From positions 1 to 50,999 of the forward strand of contig NZ_VTZU01000051.1 in assembly GCF_008370685.1 (NCBI RefSeq): a stretch of 50,999 nt of DNA. Reading direction: 5' to 3'. Numbering within the stretch: the stretch's first letter is position 1; the number at the start of each line of letters is the position of its first letter. The stretch is from Aquimarina sp. RZ0. Lineage in GTDB: Bacteria; Bacteroidota; Bacteroidia; Flavobacteriales; Flavobacteriaceae. Below are positions 41,751-50,888 of the stretch, piece by piece. The notes below the pieces were generated by a model. The model saw only the letters and a list, made by a program, of their open reading frames with translations. It searched no databases and was not told where the DNA came from. A program made the position numbers and the translations under genes.

Positions 41751-43583
41751 ATGGCATTACAAACTACCGTAGAAATCAGTCTGGCAGGAACAATCATCAG
41801 TGCCTATAAAAGCATATTTATCGTTCAGGATCTAGCCTCCCATCATGAGATGGAACTCATCTGTAGAATGGACGTGCTAGAGAATATGAAGGAGGAACTG
41901 GCAAACTCCTCCAAAAACTTTTTAGGAGAAACTGTTATTGTACGAGTAGCTTCTGCCAGTGAACTCTTAGACTATCAGGAGCTTCGTTTTAAAGGACTGG
42001 TGACTGCTGTGAATATGACCAAAGGGTTTCACCAGAAAGGTGGGGATCTGGTAAAAATAAAAATCCAGGGATGTAGTATCCTTGCTGATGATGGCGCACA
42101 TTTTACCTCCTTCTCAGAAGTAGATCTTGCCACTATTCTAAACAATACTTACAGTGGCTATGATGTGGGTAAACTGGAAACCAGCTTCAATCCTTCTCTG
42201 ACGGATACTTTACTCTATAGCGTCTGTTCTAATGAGAGTGCTTTTGAATATACCAAACGACTGGCAGCACAATATGGAGAATGGTTCTATTATGATGGAC
42301 AGGCATTGATTTTTGGATTACCAGAACAGACAGACCCTATAGTTTTATCCTATGGAGTTAATCTTATGGAATTCTCATTGAACCTAAAACCGCAACCCAA
42401 TAGTTTTAAATATGTTACCAATGATTACTTAACAAATCAATTTCATGAGCTGGGCACAAAAGAAGTAACAAGCAATACTCAGGGGCACACCAATTATACC
42501 AGTGGTAAAAGTAATGAGATCTTTGGCAAAGAATCCACCGTATTCTTACACGGATATGAAGATGCGCAGTCCAAGCAAAGACTGGACAATCAGGTTGCTA
42601 AACAAAAGAAAGCACGGGAAAATGGTCAGGTGTTTATCATAGGGATAAGTGATAACCCAGGTATCCAGCTGGGAAATGTTGTACAGATAAAGGATGAAAC
42701 AGAAGGATATGGCAGTTTCAGGATTACCAAAGTCTCCCACCAGTTAAACGAAGGAGGAAGCTATGTTAATAATTTCGAAGGTGTGAGCGCAGATATTGCT
42801 GCCTACCCTTTGACAGACATACTGGCATTCCCAAAAAGCGGTTCTCAAGTCGCCAAAGTTTATGATAATAACGACCCGGATGGTCTTGGTCGTATCAAAT
42901 GTCAATTTCAATGGCAACTCGCTACAGGGCAAACAACTCCATGGATACGCATACTCACGCCTCATGCAGGATCAGGAAAAGGATTTCATATGCTCCCCGA
43001 AGTTTCTGAAGAAATTTTGGTCGGTTTCGAAAATAACTCCGCAGAACGTCCCTATATGATGGGATCTTTATATAATGGAGTAGCCTCCCCTTCTGATTGG
43101 CAAACAGACCAGAATAATATAAAAGCATTACGATCCAGAAGTGGGCATACTATGGAGCTGGATGATACCAAAGGCAATGAAGAATTAAGAATCTATGATA
43201 AAGATCGCAACAGTATCATTACCTATAAGAGTCACGAGCAATCTCTGCAAATATATGCAACCGAAAATCTGGAAATTATTGCTAAAAACATTCAGATTAC
43301 AGCCGAAGAAAATATCAATATTCAGGCGAAACAAAACATAGAATCTGCTGCCGAAGGAGATGTCAAAATCCTGGCTCAAGGAATGATTTCTACCCAATCA
43401 GACAGTGACACCAATATAAAAAGTAAAGCAGCATTAGCGATAGAAGCTACCAGCGATCTAACTGCCAAAGGCATGAATGCTGTTATAGAAGGAAAAACAG
43501 CAGCAGAATTAAATGGAGCACAGACAAAAGTAACAGGAAAAGCCTTAACAGAAGTCTCTGCAGGAATCGTAAAAATCAATTAA
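41751..43583 (+). CDS. vgrG: VgrG-type spike protein of a contractile injection system
   Basis: The 610-residue protein has gp27-like N-terminal domains (about 1-340), a gp5-like OB fold (about 360-440; AKVYDNNDPDGLGRIKCQFQWQ, TPWIRILTPHAGSGKGFHMLPEVSEEILVGFENNSAERPYMMGSLYN) and a C-terminal beta-helix needle of short repeats (ENLEIIAKNIQITAEENINI and on). It forms the trimeric tip that carries PAAR and effectors across the target envelope. No tube, sheath or baseplate genes are in the window, so this is an orphan VgrG island, presumably using a T6SS-iii type machine elsewhere. Confidence 0.93.
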   Translation: MALQTTVEISLAGTIISAYKSIFIVQDLASHHEMELICRMDVLENMKEELANSSKNFLGETVIVRVASASELLDYQELRFKGLVTAVNMTKGFHQKGGDLVKIKIQGCSILADDGAHFTSFSEVDLATILNNTYSGYDVGKLETSFNPSLTDTLLYSVCSNESAFEYTKRLAAQYGEWFYYDGQALIFGLPEQTDPIVLSYGVNLMEFSLNLKPQPNSFKYVTNDYLTNQFHELGTKEVTSNTQGHTNYTSGKSNEIFGKESTVFLHGYEDAQSKQRLDNQVAKQKKARENGQVFIIGISDNPGIQLGNVVQIKDETEGYGSFRITKVSHQLNEGGSYVNNFEGVSADIAAYPLTDILAFPKSGSQVAKVYDNNDPDGLGRIKCQFQWQLATGQTTPWIRILTPHAGSGKGFHMLPEVSEEILVGFENNSAERPYMMGSLYNGVASPSDWQTDQNNIKALRSRSGHTMELDDTKGNEELRIYDKDRNSIITYKSHEQSLQIYATENLEIIAKNIQITAEENINIQAKQNIESAAEGDVKILAQGMISTQSDSDTNIKSKAALAIEATSDLTAKGMNAVIEGKTAAELNGAQTKVTGKALTEVSAGIVKIN

Positions 43584-43585
43584 GT

Positions 43586-44065
43586 ATGCCAGGATCAGCA
43601 GCAACTATAGGAAGTATGCATGTATGCCCGATGTGTTCGGGTACCGTACCCCACATTGGTGGCCCCATTGCGGGACCAGGAATTCCGACCGTATTGATAG
43701 GCAACAAACCCGCAGCAGTCATAGGAGATCTTTGTATCTGCGTAGGGCCACCAGATACCATCGCTATGGGATGCAGTAATGTACTCATCGGGGGGATGCC
43801 CGCAAGTACCGTAGGAGATATGACAGCACACGGAGGCGCTATTACCGCTGGAGAACCGACTGTTTTATTAGGTACTTCTATGGCAGTACCCAGTGCAGTA
43901 ATGCCGATTGCAGAAATACCATTTCCCAAGATCAATGCTTTTGCCAAAATGCAGGCAGCCTTATCAGGGAACTCCCTAAAAGAAGCACAAGCCAATCAGG
44001 AAGAGCTTAAGAAAAAAAGTGAAGAACAGCATGGATATTTGTATGAGTTTAATGTGAGTTTTTAA
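43586..44065 (+). CDS. PAAR-domain spike-tip protein
   Basis: The 159-residue protein starts 2 nt after vgrG and has the PAAR pattern: CPMCSGTVPHIGG, GPGIPTVLIGNKPAAVIGD, CICVGPPDTIAMG, VLIGGMPAS, GDMTAHGG and GEPTVLLG. Cys and His residues are placed to bind the tip metal. A C-terminal helical tail of about 45 residues (KINAFAKMQAALSGNSLKEA and on) may contact the effector. It sharpens the VgrG spike and links it to the next gene product. Confidence 0.93.
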   Translation: MPGSAATIGSMHVCPMCSGTVPHIGGPIAGPGIPTVLIGNKPAAVIGDLCICVGPPDTIAMGCSNVLIGGMPASTVGDMTAHGGAITAGEPTVLLGTSMAVPSAVMPIAEIPFPKINAFAKMQAALSGNSLKEAQANQEELKKKSEEQHGYLYEFNVSF

Positions 44066-44077
44066 TTAAGAAGTACT

Positions 44078-47000
44078 ATGAATATTACATTTCCAGCAGA
44101 AAAATTAAAGGTCAAGAAATTTGATTCTACCACCCAATTCGGAAACTTCTTAATCGGTGGTGAGAATACATGGCACGGAGGAATCCATATCGAAGGAAAA
44201 GATGTTAAGATAAAAGCGATTGCCGATGGAAGAATTATCGCCTATCGGTTAGAAGATGGATATAAAAAAGTAATAAAAAACGAGGGAACCGATACAGAAT
44301 TTACCTATAAGTATTCTAACTGTTTTATGATAATTCAACACGATTTTGAATTGGTAAAACACATTACAAAAAATAAAAGAAAAGAAAATGAAAGCACCGA
44401 AAAGAAAGTAGAAAACGTAACTTTTTATAGTCTGTATAACCATTTGTTACCAATTAACCTCTATAACCATAAGGACACGTCTAAAAATGTTAAGTTTCCT
44501 GCCTTTCTTGCGAAAAAAGAATATCAAACAGGTGAAAATCAAAAAATAAAAGGTTTAGGAGTCTATAAATTTGAACAGGACCAACAGACAAAAAAGTTCA
44601 AAAAACTAAAAGATACCGAAGTTGTATTGCCCGTTAATACAGAATTTACGCTGGCTGATGACTCCAAAAAAGAAAATACGATTGTCTTAAGTTATAAGCG
44701 TAATGGCAAAACCAAAACAAGTACGTATAAAAAGCTCACTCCGTTTAAAGACTTACACGGAGAGAACCATACGGATTATTATGCTAATGTTAATAGCGGA
44801 ATTAGCAAAAAACTTACCAAAACCACCTATAAAGTTACTTACAAAAATGACATTTCCAATATTGAGGGGATTCCGGTACGTAACCAACCATCAGCCAATG
44901 CACCAATTATAAAGGTGCTAAAAAGTAAAAAATCCTTACTAACAGAGGCTAAGGCAAAAAACGGATTTATTGCCATCAAAGGGAAGAATGAATTTGTAAA
45001 TCGTAAACATATAACCGCGGTATATACTCTTGATGAATCCAAGTATACAAAAAATGCTATTGTAGCCTGTGATATCCCTGTAAAAGCAGATCAGTTAATA
45101 GGCTACACCGGTTTAAAACAGAGTAAAGCAGCCCAAAGTCAGTATTATGTATGCCATCATGAAATATTTATGGCACCTGATAACGAAGATACGATCAAAA
45201 AATTTCTGAACAATACCTTCGATATTTACTCTGAAGAAGAAAAACCTCTGGAAAAAAAGCAATACTATAAATTACCAGAAGGTGCTACCCTTTATAAATC
45301 TTTAAAAGCCCCCAATAATCCCACTCTAAAAGCCAAAACTCCTTTAAAGGTACTAGCCAGAAAAGATAAGTTCTGCAAAGTAAAAATGCTAACTACCGTA
45401 GAACGTACTGTAGAGAAAGGCGCACTATCCGTAAATAAAGAAAAATCAAAAGGCAAAAAAATAGTCTATGACATTGTAAATTTTGACTATATCTCTAAAA
45501 TATTTGATGGTACGGTTTCCAAAAAAGATACACTGATCCATATAGCAGATGTAAAAAATACGCTGGTCAAAGTTCAGTACGCATCAAAAGAAAAACCGTG
45601 GGCGTATGATTTTTGGATTCCGTTTTCGGATTTGTCTAAAAATTACAAGTTTACCACAGAAAGTACTCCAACCAAAGTATACAAGAGTGTTAGAAATGAA
45701 GAAAATATTCTCAATTATATCATTACCCCTATGAAACCTATTGAGGCTGATAATACTAGGGTGAGCGTATCGAATTTTATTCCTAATGATGAGTTGGACG
45801 AGGAAGAGGGGCCAGAAAATGAAATTGAAGAAGTAGGAAGAAAAAATGTAACCAAAACAACTTATAATAGAGAAATTGAAAAAAAAGTAACAGGTATTCT
45901 TAAACGTAGTCTTATGGAGACTACAGATGGAACATTGATAAAATGGGAAAAAAATGATCCCAAAGAACCCAAACATCATTATCTGGTAAACCCAAAAAAA
46001 ACCCTAAAATTTAATGAGATAAATGCGGTATTTAAGGGGAAATTAAGTCTTACAGAAGTATCTCGTTTATTTTCGAACGGGTCTTTTTACTGTAATAAAA
46101 ATGGGATTGAAGGAGATAAAGATTCTTTATACAGGGGATTAACATATATCTACACAGAAAAAGAAGAAGTACCTATAGTTCCCAATATCATCCACGAAGA
46201 CGAACACGTCATACAAGCTATCCTACCTGTAGAGGTATATAAAAAATTTGAAATCAGTCCAAGCAATTACAAAATCTTACCGGTTGACAATACCGGCAAA
46301 GACCCCAAAGTACACGAGGATGTAGATACGCTGTTTGCTTTTTTTAAAAATAAACTGCCTAATGTATCCGGTTTTGAGCTAAAATGGAAAGGCGCCTGCA
46401 ATAAAAACGGAGATGAGCTAAAATCCACCAACAAAGATGCTACCCATAGAATCGTAGAGTTTAATATCGATGAATTTAATAAAAAGCAAGAAGTACAAGA
46501 CCATATATTAGACAGAGGATATACTCCCAAAATCAATGATGAAGTCGGTCTGATAAAAGATGTAACCGATATCTGGCTGGCAAGACCAGCCAACAAAAAA
46601 GATATAGATTTTCTATTAGAAAAGCCTACTGTGATAAAGCGCACTAAAGAAAAAGATATTATTATAGGCGAGGAAGGTGGCGATTTTCATTACAGACAGG
46701 TTAAAACCCTTAATCTATATCTGGGTAACGACCTAGAAAACGTACAGACAGGCTGGGTAAAGATTGATAAGTTCGAGGATAAGAAATTTTTTAGCCCCTA
46801 CAATTGGGAGCAATTTGGCTTTACGATATTAGACGGAGGCGATGAGTATATTTATGAAATAAAAGATACACTGGGTTTTACAGAGACCAAAAGTGATTTT
46901 ATTAAAAAAATATGGGAGAATTTTAATATCGAAGGGGCTACCATAAACGCAGACGAAGTAAAATTGGCAATGGGGCTAACAGAAATTCGTTATGAAATGA

Positions 47001-48751
47001 GTCGGGTAGTTGCCAAACACAAAAGCGAATGGAGTTATACCTATGAAGCAGTAAAAGCCGATGTAGAAAAGTTTTATGATGCACAAATTAACCTTGCCAA
47101 AAAAAATAAGCGCGAGCAAAGTGTAATCGATGCCATGAAAAGCCAAAAAAAAGCATATCTTAGCAACCTAAACACTCAAGTAACAGATCTTATGTTTTGG
47201 GAAGAAACTGCTGGCAAACCCTATACTCCACCCGCTCCAAAAACCAAGAAAACAAACGCTAAAAAAAGAGATTTTGGGGTGACGGATCAACATAGAGCAA
47301 TGTATCAACCTGCAGAATCTACGGCTACAACGATAGCTGTTGCAACCCCTACAAAACCTGCAGAAACAGAATCTGTTGAAACAAAAAAAGAAACACCCCA
47401 AACACCAGCACGTATTTTTCCTGGCGACAGTGCGATCTATCATTTTCATCCAATCGCTTTTATTAATCAAATGAAATTGATGTTCGAAGAAGGAAAAACT
47501 GGAGAGTGTTTTTGTAATAAACCGTTTACTGCTGAGGACTTAAAAAGGATTATTACTTATGTTCGTTATAATACTTTTTATAAAGATGCTAAAGGAAGGA
47601 AACAGCATATTTCTTTAGTTCATAAAGATCACATGTTATTCCACAGCAGTCACGATATTCCTTCATCAGATCAAAACAACTATGAAAAACTTGCCGAGGT
47701 CTTAAACGCTTCTTTTGCTAAGCGCGGAATTACGAAGTGTTCTCATAAGATTCATTATTTAGCCAATATGTATGTGGAAACACAATATTTTTCTAAGCTG
47801 GAAGAAAGTGGAAATAATCATAGATATATGCCTTATAAGGGACGTGGTTTTATTCATATAACACATGATTATAATTACAAAGCGTATTCCGATGTGTCTG
47901 GACATGAAAATATTGTAAGTGGGACGAATTATAAAAAAGTTACTAGTAGTTTAGAATTGGCTGCTGATACAGGGAGTTGGTTTTGGGAGAAAAATAAAGT
48001 AAATGAATTTGCAGAAAAGGATGATATTTTTGGAACTTCTAAAAAGATAAATGCTCCAAACGCTACAAAAACATCTCAGGTTAATGGTTATAAAATGCGA
48101 CGTGCTGCTTGGATAAAATTTAAAGAAGCATTTAATAACTATCCATACAACTGTGTTACCGATACTAGTAAAAATCCTCGTGAATATGGAGAGGGTGTAT
48201 TGGAAGAAATGCGTAAGTGGGCAGATCAACATGTGCAGTATAAACAAGAAGGAGAATGGGCTGGTACTAAAAGAACTGGTTTACGTTCCAATCAAACAGA
48301 AGATGCACTAGGAAGAATGGATTGTTCTGAATTTGTATGCCGTTACTTATTCAAATTGGGAGTTACTGATAAAATGAAAGTTATTGTAACTAACCAGATG
48401 AAAACTCAAGAAAGTTTTAGAAAAAAACTTGGTAATGACAATATTGAATTTATAACAGGAAGTGATAAAACAGACTTTATACCTCAAGCTGGAGATATTT
48501 TCGTTTGGTCTAGATCAGATACTGATGGGCATACGGGTATTGTACATAGTGTAGATGGTGATAATATTACTATTCTAGAGGCTATTGGAATGGGTGGTTC
48601 TTCGGATGAAAATCACAATAGAAATAACGAAGGATATGAAGGATATAATTGTACCCGTACTTCTGTATATCAAAGAACAGGAAGAGCATTGGCAAGTCAT
48701 GGTGGTTGGATAGGTTATTACAGACCTAAAAATTACACAAAACAATTATAA
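44078..48751 (+). CDS. Giant multidomain cell-wall-degrading effector (M23-like, GH19-like, NlpC/P60-like)
   Basis: The 1557-residue protein begins 12 nt after the PAAR gene. Residues about 28-65 (NTWHGGIHIEGK, AIADGRIIAY) and about 345-375 (YYVCHHEIFMAPDN) look like the two halves of an M23/LytM fold with a long insert that contains an SH3-like segment (GIPVRNQPSANAP). The usual metal-ligand Asp and HxH motif appear altered. Residues about 1120-1370 resemble GH19 chitinase/lysozyme, with E1234 in ANMYVETQYF, then YKGRGFIHITHDYNY and GSWFWEK. Residues about 1395-1557 are NlpC/P60-like, with C1416 in MDCSEFV and H1485 in DGHTGIV. It is probably injected to attack peptidoglycan. Confidence 0.82.
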   Translation: MNITFPAEKLKVKKFDSTTQFGNFLIGGENTWHGGIHIEGKDVKIKAIADGRIIAYRLEDGYKKVIKNEGTDTEFTYKYSNCFMIIQHDFELVKHITKNKRKENESTEKKVENVTFYSLYNHLLPINLYNHKDTSKNVKFPAFLAKKEYQTGENQKIKGLGVYKFEQDQQTKKFKKLKDTEVVLPVNTEFTLADDSKKENTIVLSYKRNGKTKTSTYKKLTPFKDLHGENHTDYYANVNSGISKKLTKTTYKVTYKNDISNIEGIPVRNQPSANAPIIKVLKSKKSLLTEAKAKNGFIAIKGKNEFVNRKHITAVYTLDESKYTKNAIVACDIPVKADQLIGYTGLKQSKAAQSQYYVCHHEIFMAPDNEDTIKKFLNNTFDIYSEEEKPLEKKQYYKLPEGATLYKSLKAPNNPTLKAKTPLKVLARKDKFCKVKMLTTVERTVEKGALSVNKEKSKGKKIVYDIVNFDYISKIFDGTVSKKDTLIHIADVKNTLVKVQYASKEKPWAYDFWIPFSDLSKNYKFTTESTPTKVYKSVRNEENILNYIITPMKPIEADNTRVSVSNFIPNDELDEEEGPENEIEEVGRKNVTKTTYNREIEKKVTGILKRSLMETTDGTLIKWEKNDPKEPKHHYLVNPKKTLKFNEINAVFKGKLSLTEVSRLFSNGSFYCNKNGIEGDKDSLYRGLTYIYTEKEEVPIVPNIIHEDEHVIQAILPVEVYKKFEISPSNYKILPVDNTGKDPKVHEDVDTLFAFFKNKLPNVSGFELKWKGACNKNGDELKSTNKDATHRIVEFNIDEFNKKQEVQDHILDRGYTPKINDEVGLIKDVTDIWLARPANKKDIDFLLEKPTVIKRTKEKDIIIGEEGGDFHYRQVKTLNLYLGNDLENVQTGWVKIDKFEDKKFFSPYNWEQFGFTILDGGDEYIYEIKDTLGFTETKSDFIKKIWENFNIEGATINADEVKLAMGLTEIRYEMSRVVAKHKSEWSYTYEAVKADVEKFYDAQINLAKKNKREQSVIDAMKSQKKAYLSNLNTQVTDLMFWEETAGKPYTPPAPKTKKTNAKKRDFGVTDQHRAMYQPAESTATTIAVATPTKPAETESVETKKETPQTPARIFPGDSAIYHFHPIAFINQMKLMFEEGKTGECFCNKPFTAEDLKRIITYVRYNTFYKDAKGRKQHISLVHKDHMLFHSSHDIPSSDQNNYEKLAEVLNASFAKRGITKCSHKIHYLANMYVETQYFSKLEESGNNHRYMPYKGRGFIHITHDYNYKAYSDVSGHENIVSGTNYKKVTSSLELAADTGSWFWEKNKVNEFAEKDDIFGTSKKINAPNATKTSQVNGYKMRRAAWIKFKEAFNNYPYNCVTDTSKNPREYGEGVLEEMRKWADQHVQYKQEGEWAGTKRTGLRSNQTEDALGRMDCSEFVCRYLFKLGVTDKMKVIVTNQMKTQESFRKKLGNDNIEFITGSDKTDFIPQAGDIFVWSRSDTDGHTGIVHSVDGDNITILEAIGMGGSSDENHNRNNEGYEGYNCTRTSVYQRTGRALASHGGWIGYYRPKNYTKQL

Positions 48752-48758
48752 AGATATA

Positions 48759-49589
48759 ATGAAGAATTTTTTATTATTCCTGTTATTATGTGTTTTCTTG
48801 TCTTGCAAAGGACAAAACGGAACAACTGAGCAAACTGATCAAATAGCTACTTCTTTTCAATTCTTATCAGAAGAAGTATTAAAGACAAAAAACAAAGAGG
48901 AATTACGTCTAATTAGAAACGAAGTTTTTGCACGTAAAGGGTATGTTTTTAAGAGTGAAGACTTAAATACGTATTATAAAACCAAATCTTGGTATACACC
49001 TAATACTTCGGTAAAAGTTACTTTATCTGATGAAGAGCAAAACTATATTGATAAAATAAAAACTTTAGAAGGGCAATTTAACTTAAAAGGAAACAAAAAT
49101 TGTCTGTATTATTTTGGCTTAGATAATTTAGACTTTTTTCCACTAACAAGTGATAAATTTTTGACCCATAAATATAGTAATGATTTAGATAAGATTAAAC
49201 TTGAGGAATTAAATGAGGTAGTTGAGGGTAATCTTTGTGGAGGAGGGACAGTATGGGATATTATGTACTATGAAAATATAAAATATCAATTAATGTTTTA
49301 TACTTGTGACAGTGATAATTTATATTTAAAAATGGCTATATTGGATGACAATGAAATAAAAGATTTTATTCAGCTTTATGGTTCTTCTACAGCATTATAT
49401 GGGGATGCTGTTACAAGTGGTTATCATGATATCGATTTTAAACTAGATAAAGATGATTTAGAGGTTTATAAGATTTTTAAAGTGTGGGATGAAGAAAACA
49501 GTACAGAAGAAAATATGTATCCAGTTAAAGAAGTTCGTAGAGAAGTATCCAAATACAAGCTTACGGATCAGGGATTGGTGGAGTTGTAG
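48759..49589 (+). CDS. YARHG-domain lipoprotein, immunity candidate
   Basis: The 276-residue protein has a lipobox (FLSC, C16) and a YARHG-type domain (about 39-93; LRLIRNEVFARKGYVFKSED, then YYKTKSWYTPN). A C-terminal domain without recognised family follows. YARHG domains are thought to act outside the cell membrane. It starts 7 nt after the effector. A periplasm-facing lipoprotein in this position is what an immunity protein against a peptidoglycan-attacking effector would look like, but that role is inferred. Confidence 0.7.
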   Translation: MKNFLLFLLLCVFLSCKGQNGTTEQTDQIATSFQFLSEEVLKTKNKEELRLIRNEVFARKGYVFKSEDLNTYYKTKSWYTPNTSVKVTLSDEEQNYIDKIKTLEGQFNLKGNKNCLYYFGLDNLDFFPLTSDKFLTHKYSNDLDKIKLEELNEVVEGNLCGGGTVWDIMYYENIKYQLMFYTCDSDNLYLKMAILDDNEIKDFIQLYGSSTALYGDAVTSGYHDIDFKLDKDDLEVYKIFKVWDEENSTEENMYPVKEVRREVSKYKLTDQGLVEL

Positions 49590-49689
49590 TGATAAGAAAC
49601 TATAAATGATCTCGCTCTCAAGCGCCACACTTGTGCCAGTTAACAATAATATCGGTAGCAATAAGTATGAAAAAATTCATAACAAACTA

Positions 49690-50739
49690 ATGAAAAAATT
49701 ATTATTAATCTTATCTATAATATTGTTCTCTTGTGACCAAGATAAGGAGACTATTGCTAGACTAGAACAAAAATTGAAGGTTGCGGATTCCTTAAATGAT
49801 GTTTTACAAACACAAAATGAGACCATCTATGCTCTATCTGAGGCTAAGAAAAAAACTATTATCGAACCAGAAGATTCAGTTACACGAAAATTTAATGCTA
49901 TCCAAGGATATAAGATAAAATTAAATGATATTATTGGGCATAAATTTTATCAGGTACATATTACAGATACATTAGATTTTATAACTACAGATGTTTATGA
50001 GACAGGTGATACTTATTTTCTTGATTTTAGCAATAAAAATATTTTAACACCTGGTTTAGAAGAAGAAAAATTAAAAATAGAGAGCTACTCGAAGGTAAGT
50101 GATTACGAATTTTCTTTTACTACTAAATCAGCATATGGAGCTGAAATTAATTTTAATTTAAAATTAATTGATCCGGAACGTGATTATTGGGTAGTAAAAA
50201 ACCTTGATGATTTACCTTACATACTAACATTTGTAGAAGCTAAATCTAAAAATGAGTTACCTTATATTCATTTACCACGTGATGAATATTATGAAATAGA
50301 AGGGTATCAAGAAGATCAAAAATATTTAGATAGTATCAATCTTATAGGTTATTCCTCAGAATGGATAGGTAATTATTATTTTTCTATAGAATCCAAAGAT
50401 CTCGAAGAATGTAACGGTAAGCAAGACTTTGAAATCCGTATTACAAAGGATAGTGCTTTTATAGAAAGGACTGAATATCATTATAAAGAAAAAATAGCTT
50501 GTAGACCTTGGAGTCATAACGATACACTTAATTTTAACCCTAATCCTAAGATTAATGTATTATTAAGTAGCTGGAGGGTCTTTTTTATGATGTATAAAAC
50601 CGATAGTGGCTTTGAAGCACGTACTTCTATTGCTAGAGGCGTTGATGATGATACACCTATCAAAATAATTAAAAAACAGCCTATAAATATACCTAAACAA
50701 GAAAGTATCAAAGAAGGGCAAAAAGCAGAAACTTTTTAA
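49690..50739 (+). CDS. Lipoprotein with N-terminal coiled coil, second immunity candidate
   Basis: I start this gene at the ATG at 49690, giving a 349-residue lipoprotein (FSC, C15). An in-frame upstream ATG at 49606 would bury the signal peptide. A short coiled coil (about 17-50) precedes a beta-rich region with EGYQEDQKYLDS, ECNGKQDFEIRIT and KIACRPWSHND. No family is recognised. The context (end of the effector island, lipoprotein) suggests immunity or an accessory role. Confidence 0.65.
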   Translation: MKKLLLILSIILFSCDQDKETIARLEQKLKVADSLNDVLQTQNETIYALSEAKKKTIIEPEDSVTRKFNAIQGYKIKLNDIIGHKFYQVHITDTLDFITTDVYETGDTYFLDFSNKNILTPGLEEEKLKIESYSKVSDYEFSFTTKSAYGAEINFNLKLIDPERDYWVVKNLDDLPYILTFVEAKSKNELPYIHLPRDEYYEIEGYQEDQKYLDSINLIGYSSEWIGNYYFSIESKDLEECNGKQDFEIRITKDSAFIERTEYHYKEKIACRPWSHNDTLNFNPNPKINVLLSSWRVFFMMYKTDSGFEARTSIARGVDDDTPIKIIKKQPINIPKQESIKEGQKAETF

Positions 50740-50804
50740 TTCTCTATGTTACTAGTATGGCTAGTATTTACTAAGAATACCCCTCGCTGCTCCTAGTATT
50801 TGCT

Positions 50805-50834
50805 ACCGCTAGTTTGCAACTAGTGGCGGTAAGA
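50805..50834. repeat. Imperfect hairpin ACCGCTAGTT/AACTAGTGGCGGT
   Basis: ACCGCTAGTT and AACTAGTGGCGGT face each other around TGC just after the last lipoprotein gene. The flanking DNA repeats CTAGTAT several times (50748-50800). The block looks like a short intergenic repeat or old junction; its origin is unknown. Confidence 0.45.
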
Positions 50835-50856
50835 GTAAGCGGTAAAGATATAAGAT

Positions 50857-50888
50857 AATCCACAGCAGTAGAGTTGTGGATTTTTTTG
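50857..50888 (+). terminator. Rho-independent terminator
   Basis: AATCCACA (50857-50864) and TGTGGATT (50875-50882) form an 8-bp stem, followed by a T-run. It ends the effector-island transcript and probably also serves the convergent gene at 50889. Confidence 0.85.

Noticed and set aside
49606..49689. N-terminal extension of the last lipoprotein (29 residues)
   Set aside because: It would place the signal peptide and lipobox inside the protein; the ATG at 49690 gives a normal lipoprotein start.
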